Assembly: GCF_900188445.1 (NCBI RefSeq)
Contig: NZ_FZOR01000020.1
Span: 1 to 64,000, forward strand
Length of the DNA: 64,000 nucleotides
From: Actinomadura meyerae
Lineage (GTDB): Bacteria; Actinomycetota; Actinomycetes; Streptosporangiales; Streptosporangiaceae
Reading direction: 5' to 3'
Below are positions 1-7,718 of the stretch, in pieces. The first letter of the stretch is position 1, and every line of letters begins with the position of its first letter. The notes under the pieces are model-generated. The model was not told the DNA's origin. It saw only the letters and a list, made by a program, of their open reading frames with translations, and searched no databases. The position numbers were made by a program, and so were the translations under genes.

Positions 1-2
1 CC

Positions 3-95
3 ACCGACCCGGTCGGCGAGGCCTACCAGCGCTTCTTCGACGACGTGGAGGCCCGCACCTGCAAGAGCTGCGGCGAAGTGCTCCAGCCCTACTGA
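3..95 (+). CDS. C-terminal fragment, probable 3-hydroxyanthranilate 3,4-dioxygenase
   Basis: Only the last 30 codons are in the window; the gene starts upstream. The visible tail contains FFDDVEARTCKSCGEVLQPY followed by TGA. Bacterial 3-hydroxyanthranilate dioxygenases are cupins with a C-terminal rubredoxin-like iron site made of two CxxC pairs, the last pair sitting in an R-x-C-x-x-C-G-x-V tail exactly like this one. The enzyme opens 3-hydroxyanthranilate in the meta-cleavage branch of kynurenine or 2-nitrobenzoate breakdown. The next gene, 48 bp downstream on the same strand, is a decarboxylase/hydratase of the lower meta pathway, which fits. The call rests on a short tail and the neighbour; another CxxC-ending protein is possible. 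Confidence 0.55.
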   Translation, partial: TDPVGEAYQRFFDDVEARTCKSCGEVLQPY

Positions 96-143
96 GCCGG
101 CGGAGCGGACGCCCCCGGTACAGACGACAGCGAAGGCCAGTTC

Positions 144-905
144 ATGACGATCGACACCAGCACGCTCGACCGCGCGGCAGTCCGCCTGGACACCGCGCAG
201 CACACCGCCTCGGCGGTCGAGCAACTCCCCGAGGGGCTCACCCCCGCCGACGCCTACGCGGTCCAGGACGCGGTCATCGCCCGCCGCCTGGGCCGGGGCG
301 AGCGGCCCGCCGGGCTCAAGCTCGGCTTCACCAGCGAGGCCAAGATGGCGCAGATGGGCGTCTCCGAGGTGATCGTCGGGCGGCTCACCGACGCCATGCG
401 GGTGCCCCACGGCGGCGAGGTCGCGCTCGGCCGCTTCATCCACCCGCGCGTCGAGCCCGAGATCGCCTACCGGATCGCCCGCGACGTCACCCCCGACGAC
501 GACGAGATCCCGGTGGACGCCGTCGCGCCCGCGCTGGAGATCATCGACTCGCGCTACCGCGACTTCCGGTTCAGCCTGCCGGACGTGATCGCCGACAACG
601 CCTCGTCCGCGGCGTTCGTTGTCGGGGACTGGCGGCCGACGGGGGTCGGCCTCGGCGACCTCGCCGTCCGGCTCGCCGTCGGCGGCACCGTGGTGGAGAG
701 CGGATCCACCTCGGCCATCCTCGGGCACCCCGACCGCGCCCTCCCGGCGCTGCTGAAGATCGCCCGCCGCCAGGGCATGCCGCTGCGCGCCGGGTACGTC
801 GTCCTCGCCGGCGGAGCGACCGCCGCGGCCCCCTTCCCGCCCGGACGCGTCGAGGTGCACGTCGACGGGCTCGGCGCGGCCGCCGCCGTGGGCGTCACCG
901 GCTGA
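144..905 (+). CDS. 4-oxalocrotonate decarboxylase / 2-keto-4-pentenoate hydratase family enzyme
   Basis: A protein of 253 residues, the usual length for the fumarylacetoacetase-like 2-keto-4-pentenoate hydratase / 2-oxo-3-hexenedioate decarboxylase family. Residues near 60-85 (LKLGFTSEAKMAQMGVSE) match the K-x-G-x-T-S-x-A-K-x-x-Q-M-G-V stretch typical of the decarboxylases, and VEPEIAYRI near residue 103 carries the acidic metal ligands of the fold. The family acts in the cytoplasm with Mg2+ on 2-oxo acids made in meta-cleavage of aromatic rings. The gene follows a probable 3-hydroxyanthranilate dioxygenase and may share its transcript. Decarboxylase is preferred over hydratase because of the GVSE/GRLTD motif, but this is not certain. 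Confidence 0.8.
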   Translation: MTIDTSTLDRAAVRLDTAQHTASAVEQLPEGLTPADAYAVQDAVIARRLGRGERPAGLKLGFTSEAKMAQMGVSEVIVGRLTDAMRVPHGGEVALGRFIHPRVEPEIAYRIARDVTPDDDEIPVDAVAPALEIIDSRYRDFRFSLPDVIADNASSAAFVVGDWRPTGVGLGDLAVRLAVGGTVVESGSTSAILGHPDRALPALLKIARRQGMPLRAGYVVLAGGATAAAPFPPGRVEVHVDGLGAAAAVGVTG

Positions 906-980
906 CGCGACCCGGCCCGGGGCGGCCCCGCCCGCGACTCTTCATCCTCCAGATTCTTTCAAGCACGAACATTTTCTTGG

Positions 981-1973
981 ATGGTGCCAATGTTCAGGAG
1001 ACGTAAGTCCGTGGCCGCCGCGGTCATGGCCGGCGCGCTCGCGGCGTCCGTCCTCAGTGCCTGCGGTTCGGGCTCGGCGAGCGCGACCAAGGACGCGTCC
1101 GGGAAGACCGTCGTCAAGCTGGGGCTCATGCCGATCTCGGCCCTCGCGCCGCTCCACCTCGGCATGCGCAAGGGCATCTTCGACAAGCACGGGATCAAGC
1201 TCCAGACGCAGGTCGCGCAGTCCGGTGCGGCGATCGTGCCCGCGGTCGTCAGCGGGGAGCAGCAGTTCGGCTTCGCCAACTCCCTCACGCTGATGATCGC
1301 CAGGTCGAAGGGCGTGCCCGTGAAGATCGTCGCGCCGGCGGCGCAGGCGGGCCCCGGACCCTCGCAGAAGTACGAGGGCGTCATCGTCAAGAAGGACAGC
1401 CCGATCCGCGCGCCCGCGGATCTCGCCGGGAAGACCGTCGCGGTGAACGCGCTGAACGACATCGGCGGCCTGCTGATCTCCGCCGCGCTGCGCAAGGAGG
1501 GCGTCGACCCGAAGTCGATCAAGTGGACCGAGATCGGCTTCCCGGACGTGAACGCGGCGGTCGAGGCCGGGCGGGTCGACGCCGCCTACCAGACCGAGCC
1601 GTTCCTCTACCAGGCAACGCGGGCCGGCAGCCGGGTCGTCCTCTACCAGTACCCGGACCTGGGCGACCGGATCACCATCGCGAGCTACTTCACCAGCGAG
1701 CGCTTCGCGAAGCAGAACCCCAAGGTCGTGTCCGACTTCCGGGCCGCGGTCGACGAGTCCTACAAGTACGCGGACGCGCACGAGGCCGAGGTCCGCTCGA
1801 TCGTCACGACGTTCACCAAGATCCCGGAGCCGGTCGCGCGGAAGATGGTGCTGCCGAGCTGGAGCTCCGACCTCGACCCGCAGGGCAACGGCCTCGACCT
1901 GGTCGGGAGGGTGGCCGCGGAGGACGGCCTGATCAAGCAGCGGCCGGACTTCGGTGATCTCATTGCGAAGTGA
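981..1973 (+). CDS. ABC transporter substrate-binding lipoprotein (NMT1/SsuA-like)
   Basis: A protein of 330 residues with a lipoprotein signal: basic start (FRRRK), a hydrophobic run, and the lipobox LSAC near residue 29, so it should be anchored outside the membrane. The mature part (VVKLGLMPISALAPLHLG, then DLAGKTVAVNALND and VDAAYQTEPFL) is the two-lobed fold of NMT1/THI5 and SsuA/TauA solute receptors, which bind aromatic sulfonates, nitrates, pyrimidines or phthalate-like compounds. No permease or ATPase gene is next to it, so it would have to use a transporter encoded elsewhere. ATG 981 is taken; ATG 990 is possible and neither has a clear ribosome site. It overlaps the next gene by 20 bp. 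Confidence 0.8.
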   Translation: MVPMFRRRKSVAAAVMAGALAASVLSACGSGSASATKDASGKTVVKLGLMPISALAPLHLGMRKGIFDKHGIKLQTQVAQSGAAIVPAVVSGEQQFGFANSLTLMIARSKGVPVKIVAPAAQAGPGPSQKYEGVIVKKDSPIRAPADLAGKTVAVNALNDIGGLLISAALRKEGVDPKSIKWTEIGFPDVNAAVEAGRVDAAYQTEPFLYQATRAGSRVVLYQYPDLGDRITIASYFTSERFAKQNPKVVSDFRAAVDESYKYADAHEAEVRSIVTTFTKIPEPVARKMVLPSWSSDLDPQGNGLDLVGRVAAEDGLIKQRPDFGDLIAK

Positions 1974-2856
1974 TCCGGAGGCCGCCGCGGAGCGGCTCGA
2001 CGGGCACGAGCTGGCGCTCGCGCGGATCCGCCGCAAGAGCGCCCGGGTCCTGGCGGTCGAGAGCGAGGCGGCGGGCTCGTCCAACGCGGGGATCGTGCTC
2101 GGCGACGAACGCGTGCTGCTGTTCGACACGCGCGTGACCCCGGCGTACGGGGACGAGTTCGCGCGCACGGTCGTGGCGGCGACCGGCGCGCGGGTCGAGG
2201 AGCTCATCGTCGTCAACTCGCACTTCCACGGCGACCACGTCTTCGGCAACGGCGCCTTCCGCGGCGCGACGATCGTCGCGACCGCCTCGGCGCAGGCCGC
2301 CGAGCGGCGCGAATGGGAGCGGCAGGTCGAGATCTTCGAGGAGCTGCGCCCGCACCAGGCCGAGGACATCCGCGGCGGCGCGAAGGTGACGCCCACGATC
2401 GGGGTCACCGGGCCGACGCGGCTGGACCTGGGCGGCGTGGAAGCGGAGCTGGAGCCCATGGGCCCCGCCCACACCGAGGGCGACCTGGTGCTGACGGTCC
2501 CGGGCGAGGGGGTCTCCTTCGTCGCGGACCTGGCGTTCAACGGGCACTGGCCGTCGATGTGGAACGCCGACCTGCGGGGATGGCTGCGCGCCCTGCGCAC
2601 CCTGCGCCGCACGGCCGCGCCGGTCGTGGTGCCCGGCCACGGGCCGCCCGGAGGCCCGGAGATGTTCGACGACGTGGCCGCGTCGCTGCGGTTCCTGATC
2701 GAACTGGAGGCCGAGGACGGGGACGAGGACGCGATGATCGCCGCGTCGCCCTTCGCGGCCCACCTGCACCCCGCGCGGGTGGCCGAGGGCCGGCAGCGCG
2801 TCCGGGAGCAGATGACGCCGGAAGAGCAGCGCCGGTTGGCGGCCGGGACGGTCTGA
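1954..2856 (+). CDS. MBL-fold metallo-hydrolase
   Basis: A protein of 300 residues starting at GTG inside the end of the receptor gene, which suggests translational coupling. The metallo-beta-lactamase signature is intact: NSHFHGDHVFGN (H-x-H-x-D-H) near residue 90, GPAHTEGD near 170, the metal-bridging Asp in FVADLAF near 190, and VVPGHG near 228. Such enzymes are cytoplasmic zinc hydrolases of esters, lactones or thioesters. It lies between a solute receptor and a 4,5-dihydroxyphthalate decarboxylase-like gene, so a role in hydrolysing an imported ester or a pathway lactone is reasonable. The substrate cannot be told from the sequence. Confidence 0.8.
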   Translation: MISLRSDPEAAAERLDGHELALARIRRKSARVLAVESEAAGSSNAGIVLGDERVLLFDTRVTPAYGDEFARTVVAATGARVEELIVVNSHFHGDHVFGNGAFRGATIVATASAQAAERREWERQVEIFEELRPHQAEDIRGGAKVTPTIGVTGPTRLDLGGVEAELEPMGPAHTEGDLVLTVPGEGVSFVADLAFNGHWPSMWNADLRGWLRALRTLRRTAAPVVVPGHGPPGGPEMFDDVAASLRFLIELEAEDGDEDAMIAASPFAAHLHPARVAEGRQRVREQMTPEEQRRLAAGTV

Positions 2857-2901
2857 CCCGTTCCGGTCGGCCGATCGGCTCGCACCAGAGGACGGGCAGG
2901 C

Positions 2902-3903
2902 ATGGCACCACTGAACCTCACCTTCTCCTGCGGCGACTACGACCGCACACGGGCGCTGAGCGAGGGGACGATACGTCCCGACGGCATCGAGCTGACCTAC
3001 CTGCGGCTGCCGGTCGAGGAGACCTTCTTCCGCATGATGCGCCACCGGGAGTTCGAGGTGGCGGAGCTGTCGCTGTCGTCCTACGTCCTGTCCCTGGACG
3101 GGAGCGGGCCCGGTGAGGCGCCGTTCGTGGCCTTGCCGGCGTTCCCGTCGCGGATGTTCCGGCACGAGGCCCTCTACTGCAACGCGGACGCGGGCATCGA
3201 GTCACCGGCGGACCTGAGGGGCAAGGTGGTCGGCACCCCCGAGTACCAGCTCACCGCGTGCGTGTGGATCCGCGGCATCCTCGGCGACCGGTACGGGGTG
3301 CCGTTCGACTCCGTCCAGTACCGCACGGGCGGCCAGGAGACGCCCGGCCGCGTCGAGAAGGCGAGCGTCGACCTCCCGGAGTCGCTGCGGATCAGCTCCA
3401 TCGGCGGGGACCGGACGCTCGCGTCGATGCTGGCCGAGGGGGAGATCGACGCGCTGTACTCGCCGCGCGCCCCGAGCCCGTTCGTCGCGGGCGACCCCCG
3501 GGTGCGGCGGGTGTTCCCCGACGTCGCCGCGGCCGAGAAGGAGTACTTCGCGGCGACGGGCATCTTCCCGATCATGCACGTGGTCGTGGTCCGCCGGGAC
3601 GTCTACGACCGCCACCCGTGGGTCGCCCAGTCGCTCTACAAGGCGCTGCTCGCCGCCAAGGACGAGGCGTACGGGCGCCTCTACGACACCGGCGCGCTGC
3701 GCTTCATGGTCCCCTGGCTGATCCCGCAGATCGAGGAGACGCGGAACCTGCTGGGCGAGGACTACTGGCCCTACGGGCTGGAGCCCAACCACGAGGCGCT
3801 GTCCACGTTCCTCCGCTACCACCACGAGCAGGGCCTGTCCAAGCGGCTGTGGACGCCCGAGGAGCTGTTCGCCCCCGAGTCGCTGGAGTCGGCGGTCATC
3901 TGA
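2902..3903 (+). CDS. 4,5-dihydroxyphthalate decarboxylase-like protein
   Basis: A protein of 333 residues with no signal peptide, starting LNLTFSCGDYDRTRALSEG. It belongs to the family that includes Pht5, 4,5-dihydroxyphthalate decarboxylase, which has the fold of a periplasmic binding protein but works as a cytoplasmic enzyme and is about 330 residues long. Conserved family stretches include SSYVLSLDG near residue 60, PAFPSRMFRH near 80 and GEDYWPYGLEPN near 280. Pht5 turns 4,5-dihydroxyphthalate into protocatechuate. It follows the MBL hydrolase by 45 bp with an AGAGGACGGGCAGG leader. Relatives are also annotated simply as ABC substrate-binding proteins, so the exact reaction is open. Confidence 0.7.
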   Translation: MAPLNLTFSCGDYDRTRALSEGTIRPDGIELTYLRLPVEETFFRMMRHREFEVAELSLSSYVLSLDGSGPGEAPFVALPAFPSRMFRHEALYCNADAGIESPADLRGKVVGTPEYQLTACVWIRGILGDRYGVPFDSVQYRTGGQETPGRVEKASVDLPESLRISSIGGDRTLASMLAEGEIDALYSPRAPSPFVAGDPRVRRVFPDVAAAEKEYFAATGIFPIMHVVVVRRDVYDRHPWVAQSLYKALLAAKDEAYGRLYDTGALRFMVPWLIPQIEETRNLLGEDYWPYGLEPNHEALSTFLRYHHEQGLSKRLWTPEELFAPESLESAVI

Positions 3904-4080
3904 CCTCCGGCCCCGCGCTCGCCGGGACCGGCGGTGCGGGCCCCGTTCCGCTTGCGCGGCGCGCCCGCCGAGAGAATTTCAAGCCAGCCGCTTTCCTGAT
4001 GGAGTCAGAAACTCGGCCGACGGTCGAACGAAAACAGCCTGCCGGCCGGCCGGGCAGGGAACAGGTCGATAAATGAGGCC

Positions 4081-4109
4081 TTGACAGACGATCATGGTGG
4101 GGTGATGAT
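4081..4109 (+). promoter_or_regulatory. Predicted sigma70-type promoter of the small secreted protein gene
   Basis: TTGACA at 4081-4086 and GATGAT at 4104-4109 are separated by 17 bp. The surrounding 150 bp is more AT-rich than the genes on either side. The next start codon is 34 bp downstream with a GAAGGGAG ribosome site. Confidence 0.5.
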
Positions 4110-4142
4110 CAACTTACCCGCGATCCCCGAAGGGAGCTCGAA

Positions 4143-4499
4143 ATGAAAAAGGTGGGCAAACGGATCCTGTCCATGTCGGCCGCGGTCCTTTTGGCGGCCG
4201 CCGCGCCCGTCGCGGTCGCCGTTCCGAGCGCCTCGGCGGACGCGGACGGCGCCCAGCTCGCGGCCTCCTGCCGGGACTGGACGCCGCACATCCGGCGGGT
4301 CATCGTCGGATCGGCCGCCGTGCACACCAGCTATTCCGGCTCCTCCACGGTGATCGCCCACTGGAAGTCCAAGACGCTTTTCCGGGTCGACAAGCGGTGC
4401 GTGAACAGTGCCGGGAATCTGTGGTGGCATTCGGACTGCTGTACCGGTGTCAAGGGCTGGATCTGGAACGACTATACGGAGTTTGCGCATTACAACTGA
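4143..4499 (+). CDS. Small secreted protein of unknown function
   Basis: A protein of 118 residues with a clear Sec signal: MKKVGKR, a hydrophobic stretch to about residue 27 and a cleavage site near ASA-DA. The mature part of about 85 residues has four or five cysteines (SCRDW, KRCVN, DCCTG) and many aromatic residues (WWHSDC, GWIWNDY). It looks like a small disulfide-bonded extracellular domain of the SH3-like or peptidase-inhibitor size class. A good ribosome site (GAAGGGAG) precedes the ATG and a strong hairpin terminator follows, so it is a one-gene unit. Codon use is less GC-biased than that of its neighbours. I do not recognise the family. Confidence 0.75.
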   Translation: MKKVGKRILSMSAAVLLAAAAPVAVAVPSASADADGAQLAASCRDWTPHIRRVIVGSAAVHTSYSGSSTVIAHWKSKTLFRVDKRCVNSAGNLWWHSDCCTGVKGWIWNDYTEFAHYN

Positions 4500-4579
4500 C
4501 GGCGGGTCGTCCCACGATATGCGCGGCTGAGCCGCGCGGACGGCCGAAGCGCTCCCGCCCATCCGCTCCTACCGGCCAG

Positions 4580-4611
4580 AGGCCCGGAACCGTACCCGGT
4601 TCCGGGCCTTT
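4580..4611 (+). terminator. Strong hairpin terminator after the small secreted protein
   Basis: A perfect 12-bp inverted repeat (GGCCCGGAACCG at 4581-4592 and CGGTTCCGGGCC at 4597-4608) with a TACC loop is followed by TTTC. An A before and a T after extend the stem by one pair. Confidence 0.8.
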
Positions 4612-4810
4612 CGGCGCCGGCGCACCGGGCTTCCGGGTGGATGTGATCACACGTGCGACCGGGCGGGGCCGGGGGCGGGTACGTGCCGGTAACGTTGACG
4701 GACCTGCGGAGCGGGCCGCCGCGGCGGGGGCCGCTCCGGTCCGGCCGGGCGGTGCGCGAGGCCGGTAGGGGGCATCGGGGGAAGGAAGGATCGTTTTCGG
4801 AGGCCATGGC
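4612..4810. other. Non-coding stretch before the PP2C phosphatase gene
   Basis: The gap between the secreted-protein gene and the phosphatase gene (4500-4810) contains the hairpin at 4580-4611 and then a leader of about 200 bp. I see no convincing open frame and no clear -35/-10 pair in it. A CGGAGG ribosome site near 4798-4803 serves the GTG start at 4811. Confidence 0.4.
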
Positions 4811-6454
4811 GTGACGGAACCGACTCAACGCGAGGGCGGCGCGCGGGACGTGCTCGATCCCGTCCTGCGCTCGGCCCCGTGCGCGGTTCTGTACGCCGAC
4901 GCCACCGGGAACGTCGTCCAGGTCAATGACGCGGCGCGCCTGCTGTTGGGCGTCCCGCCCGGCGAGCCCGCGCACGCCGCCGTCCCGGACTGGCTGGGCC
5001 GCGCCCAGCGCTCGACCGGCGAGCGGGCGGGTCCGGGCGGGGCGGGCGCCGGGACGCGGAGCACCGGCCCGGTCGCCAAGGGCCGGATCGGCGACCGCGT
5101 GGTCGAGGCCTACCCGGTGCCGGACGGCACGGCGCCGGAGGGCCCGGGGCTGACGGCCTGGTGGCTGGTCGACGTCACGGAGCGGGAGCGCGCGGCGTTC
5201 CTGATCGAGATGTCCGAAGAGCTGCCCGAGGTGCTCAACCTGGAGCGGTGCATGGAGGTGACGGTGCGGCTGGCCGCCCGGCACCTGGCCGACGCGGCGG
5301 TGGTGATCGTCCCGCGGTCCGAGGGGAACCGTCCCGTCGCCTCCTGCGGGCCCGCCGGGCGGGTCGAGCACGGGACGCTGCCGATCGACCCGGCGGAGGT
5401 CGAGGGCCTGGCCGACGCGCTGCGGGGCTTCCCGCCGGTGCCGCCGCGCTGGATCGATCCGCGGACGGCTCCCGCTTGGCTCGTCGGCCTCGCACCGGCG
5501 CGGCCGGCGGCGATCGCGGTCATCTCGCTCCCGGGGCACGGCGTCCCGGCGGGCGCACTGGTGCTGATGCGCCTGTCGGGTCCGGAGGCGTTCTCGGTGG
5601 GGGAGGAGCCGGCCGTGCGCCTCTTCGCCGCGCGCGCCGGCGCGATGCTGTCGGCCGCGCGCCTCTACGGCGAGCAGGCGTCCATCACCGCGACCCTGAT
5701 GCGCGAGCTGCTGCCGCCCCGCGCCCTCGAGGTGGACGGGGTGGAGGTGGCGGCGCGGTACCGGCCGTCCGGCGACGAAGAACTGGTCGGGGGCGACTTC
5801 TACGACGTGTTCCCCGCGAGCGAGGCCGGCTCGCGGGCCGGTGCGCTGATGGTCCTCGGGGACGTGTGCGGCAAGGGCCTGGAGGCCGCGGTGCTGACCG
5901 GGAAGATCCGCACCACGCTGCGCGCCCTGCTGCCGATGGCGGACGACCACCGGCGCGTGCTGGAACTGCTCAACGGGGCCCTGCTGATGGACGGCGCGAC
6001 GCGGTTCGTCACGCTGGTGCTCGCCTCGGCCCGCCGGGAGGGCGCGGACGTGCGGCTGCTGCTGACCAGCGCCGGCCACCCCGCACCGCTGATCGTCCGG
6101 GCCGGCGGCGGGATCGAGGCGGTGCGGACGGGCGGCTCGCTGATCGGCGTGCTCGACGAGATCGACTCGCGGACCGCGGAGGTGACGCTCGCTCCCGGGG
6201 ACACCTGCCTGCTGTACACCGACGGCATCACCGAGGCCGTCGGCGGGCCGCTGGGCGACGAGATGTTCGGCGACGAGCGGCTGCGCGCGGCGCTGGACGG
6301 GTGCGGCGGCATGCTCCCGGAGGCGCTGGTGGAGCGGGTCCACATGCTCGCCGCCGAATGGGTCGGGGCGGGCCGGCACGACGACATGGCGGTGATAGCG
6401 ATCACCGCGCCACGGGGCGGCGCCGCCCGCGAACTCGAAGGGGGACCGGCATGA
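4811..6454 (+). CDS. PAS-GAF-PP2C (SpoIIE/RsbU-type) serine phosphatase
   Basis: A protein of 547 residues with three parts: a PAS-like sensor at about 10-120 (APCAVLYADATGNVVQVNDA), a GAF-like domain at about 130-295, and a PP2C-type phosphatase from about 300 to the end. The metal-binding motifs are intact: VGGDFYDVF near 325, LGDVCGKG near 350, YTDGITEA near 470 and RHDDMAVI near 522. RsbU-type enzymes dephosphorylate anti-anti-sigma factors and so release stress sigma factors. The start is GTG with CGGAGG 8 bp upstream. Its stop overlaps the start of the next gene (ATGA), so the phosphatase and the B12-binding protein are translated together; the latter is probably its input or partner. 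Confidence 0.88.
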   Translation: MTEPTQREGGARDVLDPVLRSAPCAVLYADATGNVVQVNDAARLLLGVPPGEPAHAAVPDWLGRAQRSTGERAGPGGAGAGTRSTGPVAKGRIGDRVVEAYPVPDGTAPEGPGLTAWWLVDVTERERAAFLIEMSEELPEVLNLERCMEVTVRLAARHLADAAVVIVPRSEGNRPVASCGPAGRVEHGTLPIDPAEVEGLADALRGFPPVPPRWIDPRTAPAWLVGLAPARPAAIAVISLPGHGVPAGALVLMRLSGPEAFSVGEEPAVRLFAARAGAMLSAARLYGEQASITATLMRELLPPRALEVDGVEVAARYRPSGDEELVGGDFYDVFPASEAGSRAGALMVLGDVCGKGLEAAVLTGKIRTTLRALLPMADDHRRVLELLNGALLMDGATRFVTLVLASARREGADVRLLLTSAGHPAPLIVRAGGGIEAVRTGGSLIGVLDEIDSRTAEVTLAPGDTCLLYTDGITEAVGGPLGDEMFGDERLRAALDGCGGMLPEALVERVHMLAAEWVGAGRHDDMAVIAITAPRGGAARELEGGPA

Positions 6455-7593
6455 CGCGCTCGACGCGGCCTTCCGGCGGCAAGGCGGAGGCGGACGTCCG
6501 GACGGACGAGCTCTGGGCGGCCGTCATGGCCGGAGACGAGTACGCCGCCACCGACATCGTGATGGCGGCGCTGGACGGCGGGATGGATCCCGAGGCCCTG
6601 CTGATGGACGTCATCGCCCCCTTGCAGGCGCGGGTCGGGCAGGAGTGGGCGGCCAACCGGATCACCGTCGCGCAGGAGCACACCGCGACCGCCGTCACCG
6701 AGCGGGTGATCGGCGCGGTCGCGCACCACCCGGCCGTCCGGCGGCGGGGCTCGGCGACCGAGGGCGAGCCCGGCCGGGTCGCGGTGGCGTGCATCGACGG
6801 CGAGTGGCACGCCCTGCCCGCGCGGCTCCTGGCCGAGGTGCTGCGGCTGCGCGGCTGGCGGGTCGACTACCTCGGCGCGCAGGTGCCGACCCCGCATCTG
6901 ATCGCCCACCTGCACCGGACGCGCCCGGCCGCGGTGGCGCTGTCGTCCTCGATCCCCACCCGGCTCCCGGACGCGCACGCGGCCATCACCGCGTGCCAGG
7001 CGACCGGTACCCCGGTCATGGTGGGCGGCGCCGCCTACGGCCCCGGCGGCCGCTACGCCGCGCGGCTCGGCGCGGACGCGTGGGAGCCCGACGCCCGCGC
7101 CGCCGCCGACCGGCTGGCCCGCGGCCTGCCCGAGCCGCGGCCGCACCGGCCCGCCGACGACCTGCCGCACCTGGCCGACCAGACGTACACGCATGTCACC
7201 CGGACGGCTCCCCGGCTGGTCCGGCACGTCCTGGAGGGGCTGCGGGCCCGGGTCCCGGCGATGGCCGACTACACCGTGGAGCAGCGGGACCGGACGGCCG
7301 AGGACGTCTCCCACATCGTGGACTTCTTCGCCACCGCCCTGTACCTGGACGAACCCGACCTGTTCACCGGCTTCATGGCGTGGACCATCGACATCCTCGC
7401 CGCCCGGGACGTCCCGCCGCAGGTCCTCCTGCCGGTGTTCGACCTGCTCGCCGAGCAGCTCGCCGACTACCCGCGCGCCACGGAGCTGCTGTCGCGCGGC
7501 CGTACCGCCGTCCAGGAGCACAAGCCGGCCACTCCCGCCGCCAACCCCGAGGCCACGCACAACGGCCACCCGACGGACCCGGCCGGCGAGTGA
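6451..7593 (+). CDS. B12-binding sensor protein with CarH-like photoreceptor motif
   Basis: A protein of 380 residues. The N-terminal helical cap (about 15-95) has W66 followed by nine residues and EH (W-x9-EH in EWAANRITVAQEHT), the light-sensing and adenosylcobalamin-shielding motif of CarH/LitR. The Rossmann-like B12 domain (about 105-235) has EWHALP near 118-123, the E-x-H-x-x-G cobalamin motif with P in place of the final G. A further helical bundle of about 120 residues (250-370) resembles the N-terminal domain of RsbR-type co-antagonists. There is no DNA-binding domain. With the overlapping PP2C phosphatase this suggests a light or B12 input into sigma-factor partner switching, which is an inference from context. 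Confidence 0.82.
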   Translation: MTRSTRPSGGKAEADVRTDELWAAVMAGDEYAATDIVMAALDGGMDPEALLMDVIAPLQARVGQEWAANRITVAQEHTATAVTERVIGAVAHHPAVRRRGSATEGEPGRVAVACIDGEWHALPARLLAEVLRLRGWRVDYLGAQVPTPHLIAHLHRTRPAAVALSSSIPTRLPDAHAAITACQATGTPVMVGGAAYGPGGRYAARLGADAWEPDARAAADRLARGLPEPRPHRPADDLPHLADQTYTHVTRTAPRLVRHVLEGLRARVPAMADYTVEQRDRTAEDVSHIVDFFATALYLDEPDLFTGFMAWTIDILAARDVPPQVLLPVFDLLAEQLADYPRATELLSRGRTAVQEHKPATPAANPEATHNGHPTDPAGE

Positions 7594-7718
7594 AGGCCGT
7601 CTCGGGCTGAAGGCCCTAGGCTCGGCCGCCCGGGGCCGACGCTACACGGCCTGCGATTTTGGGCGTTGTTTGCCGGTGGCCGAGCGTCGCGGCGGCGCTC
7701 CCGGGCAGGCACCACGCC

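Noticed and set aside
942..3165. Long open frames on the minus strand opposite the receptor, MBL and Pht5-like genes
   Set aside because: They are antisense shadows in GC-rich DNA, with arginine- and proline-rich low-complexity translations and no recognisable domain.
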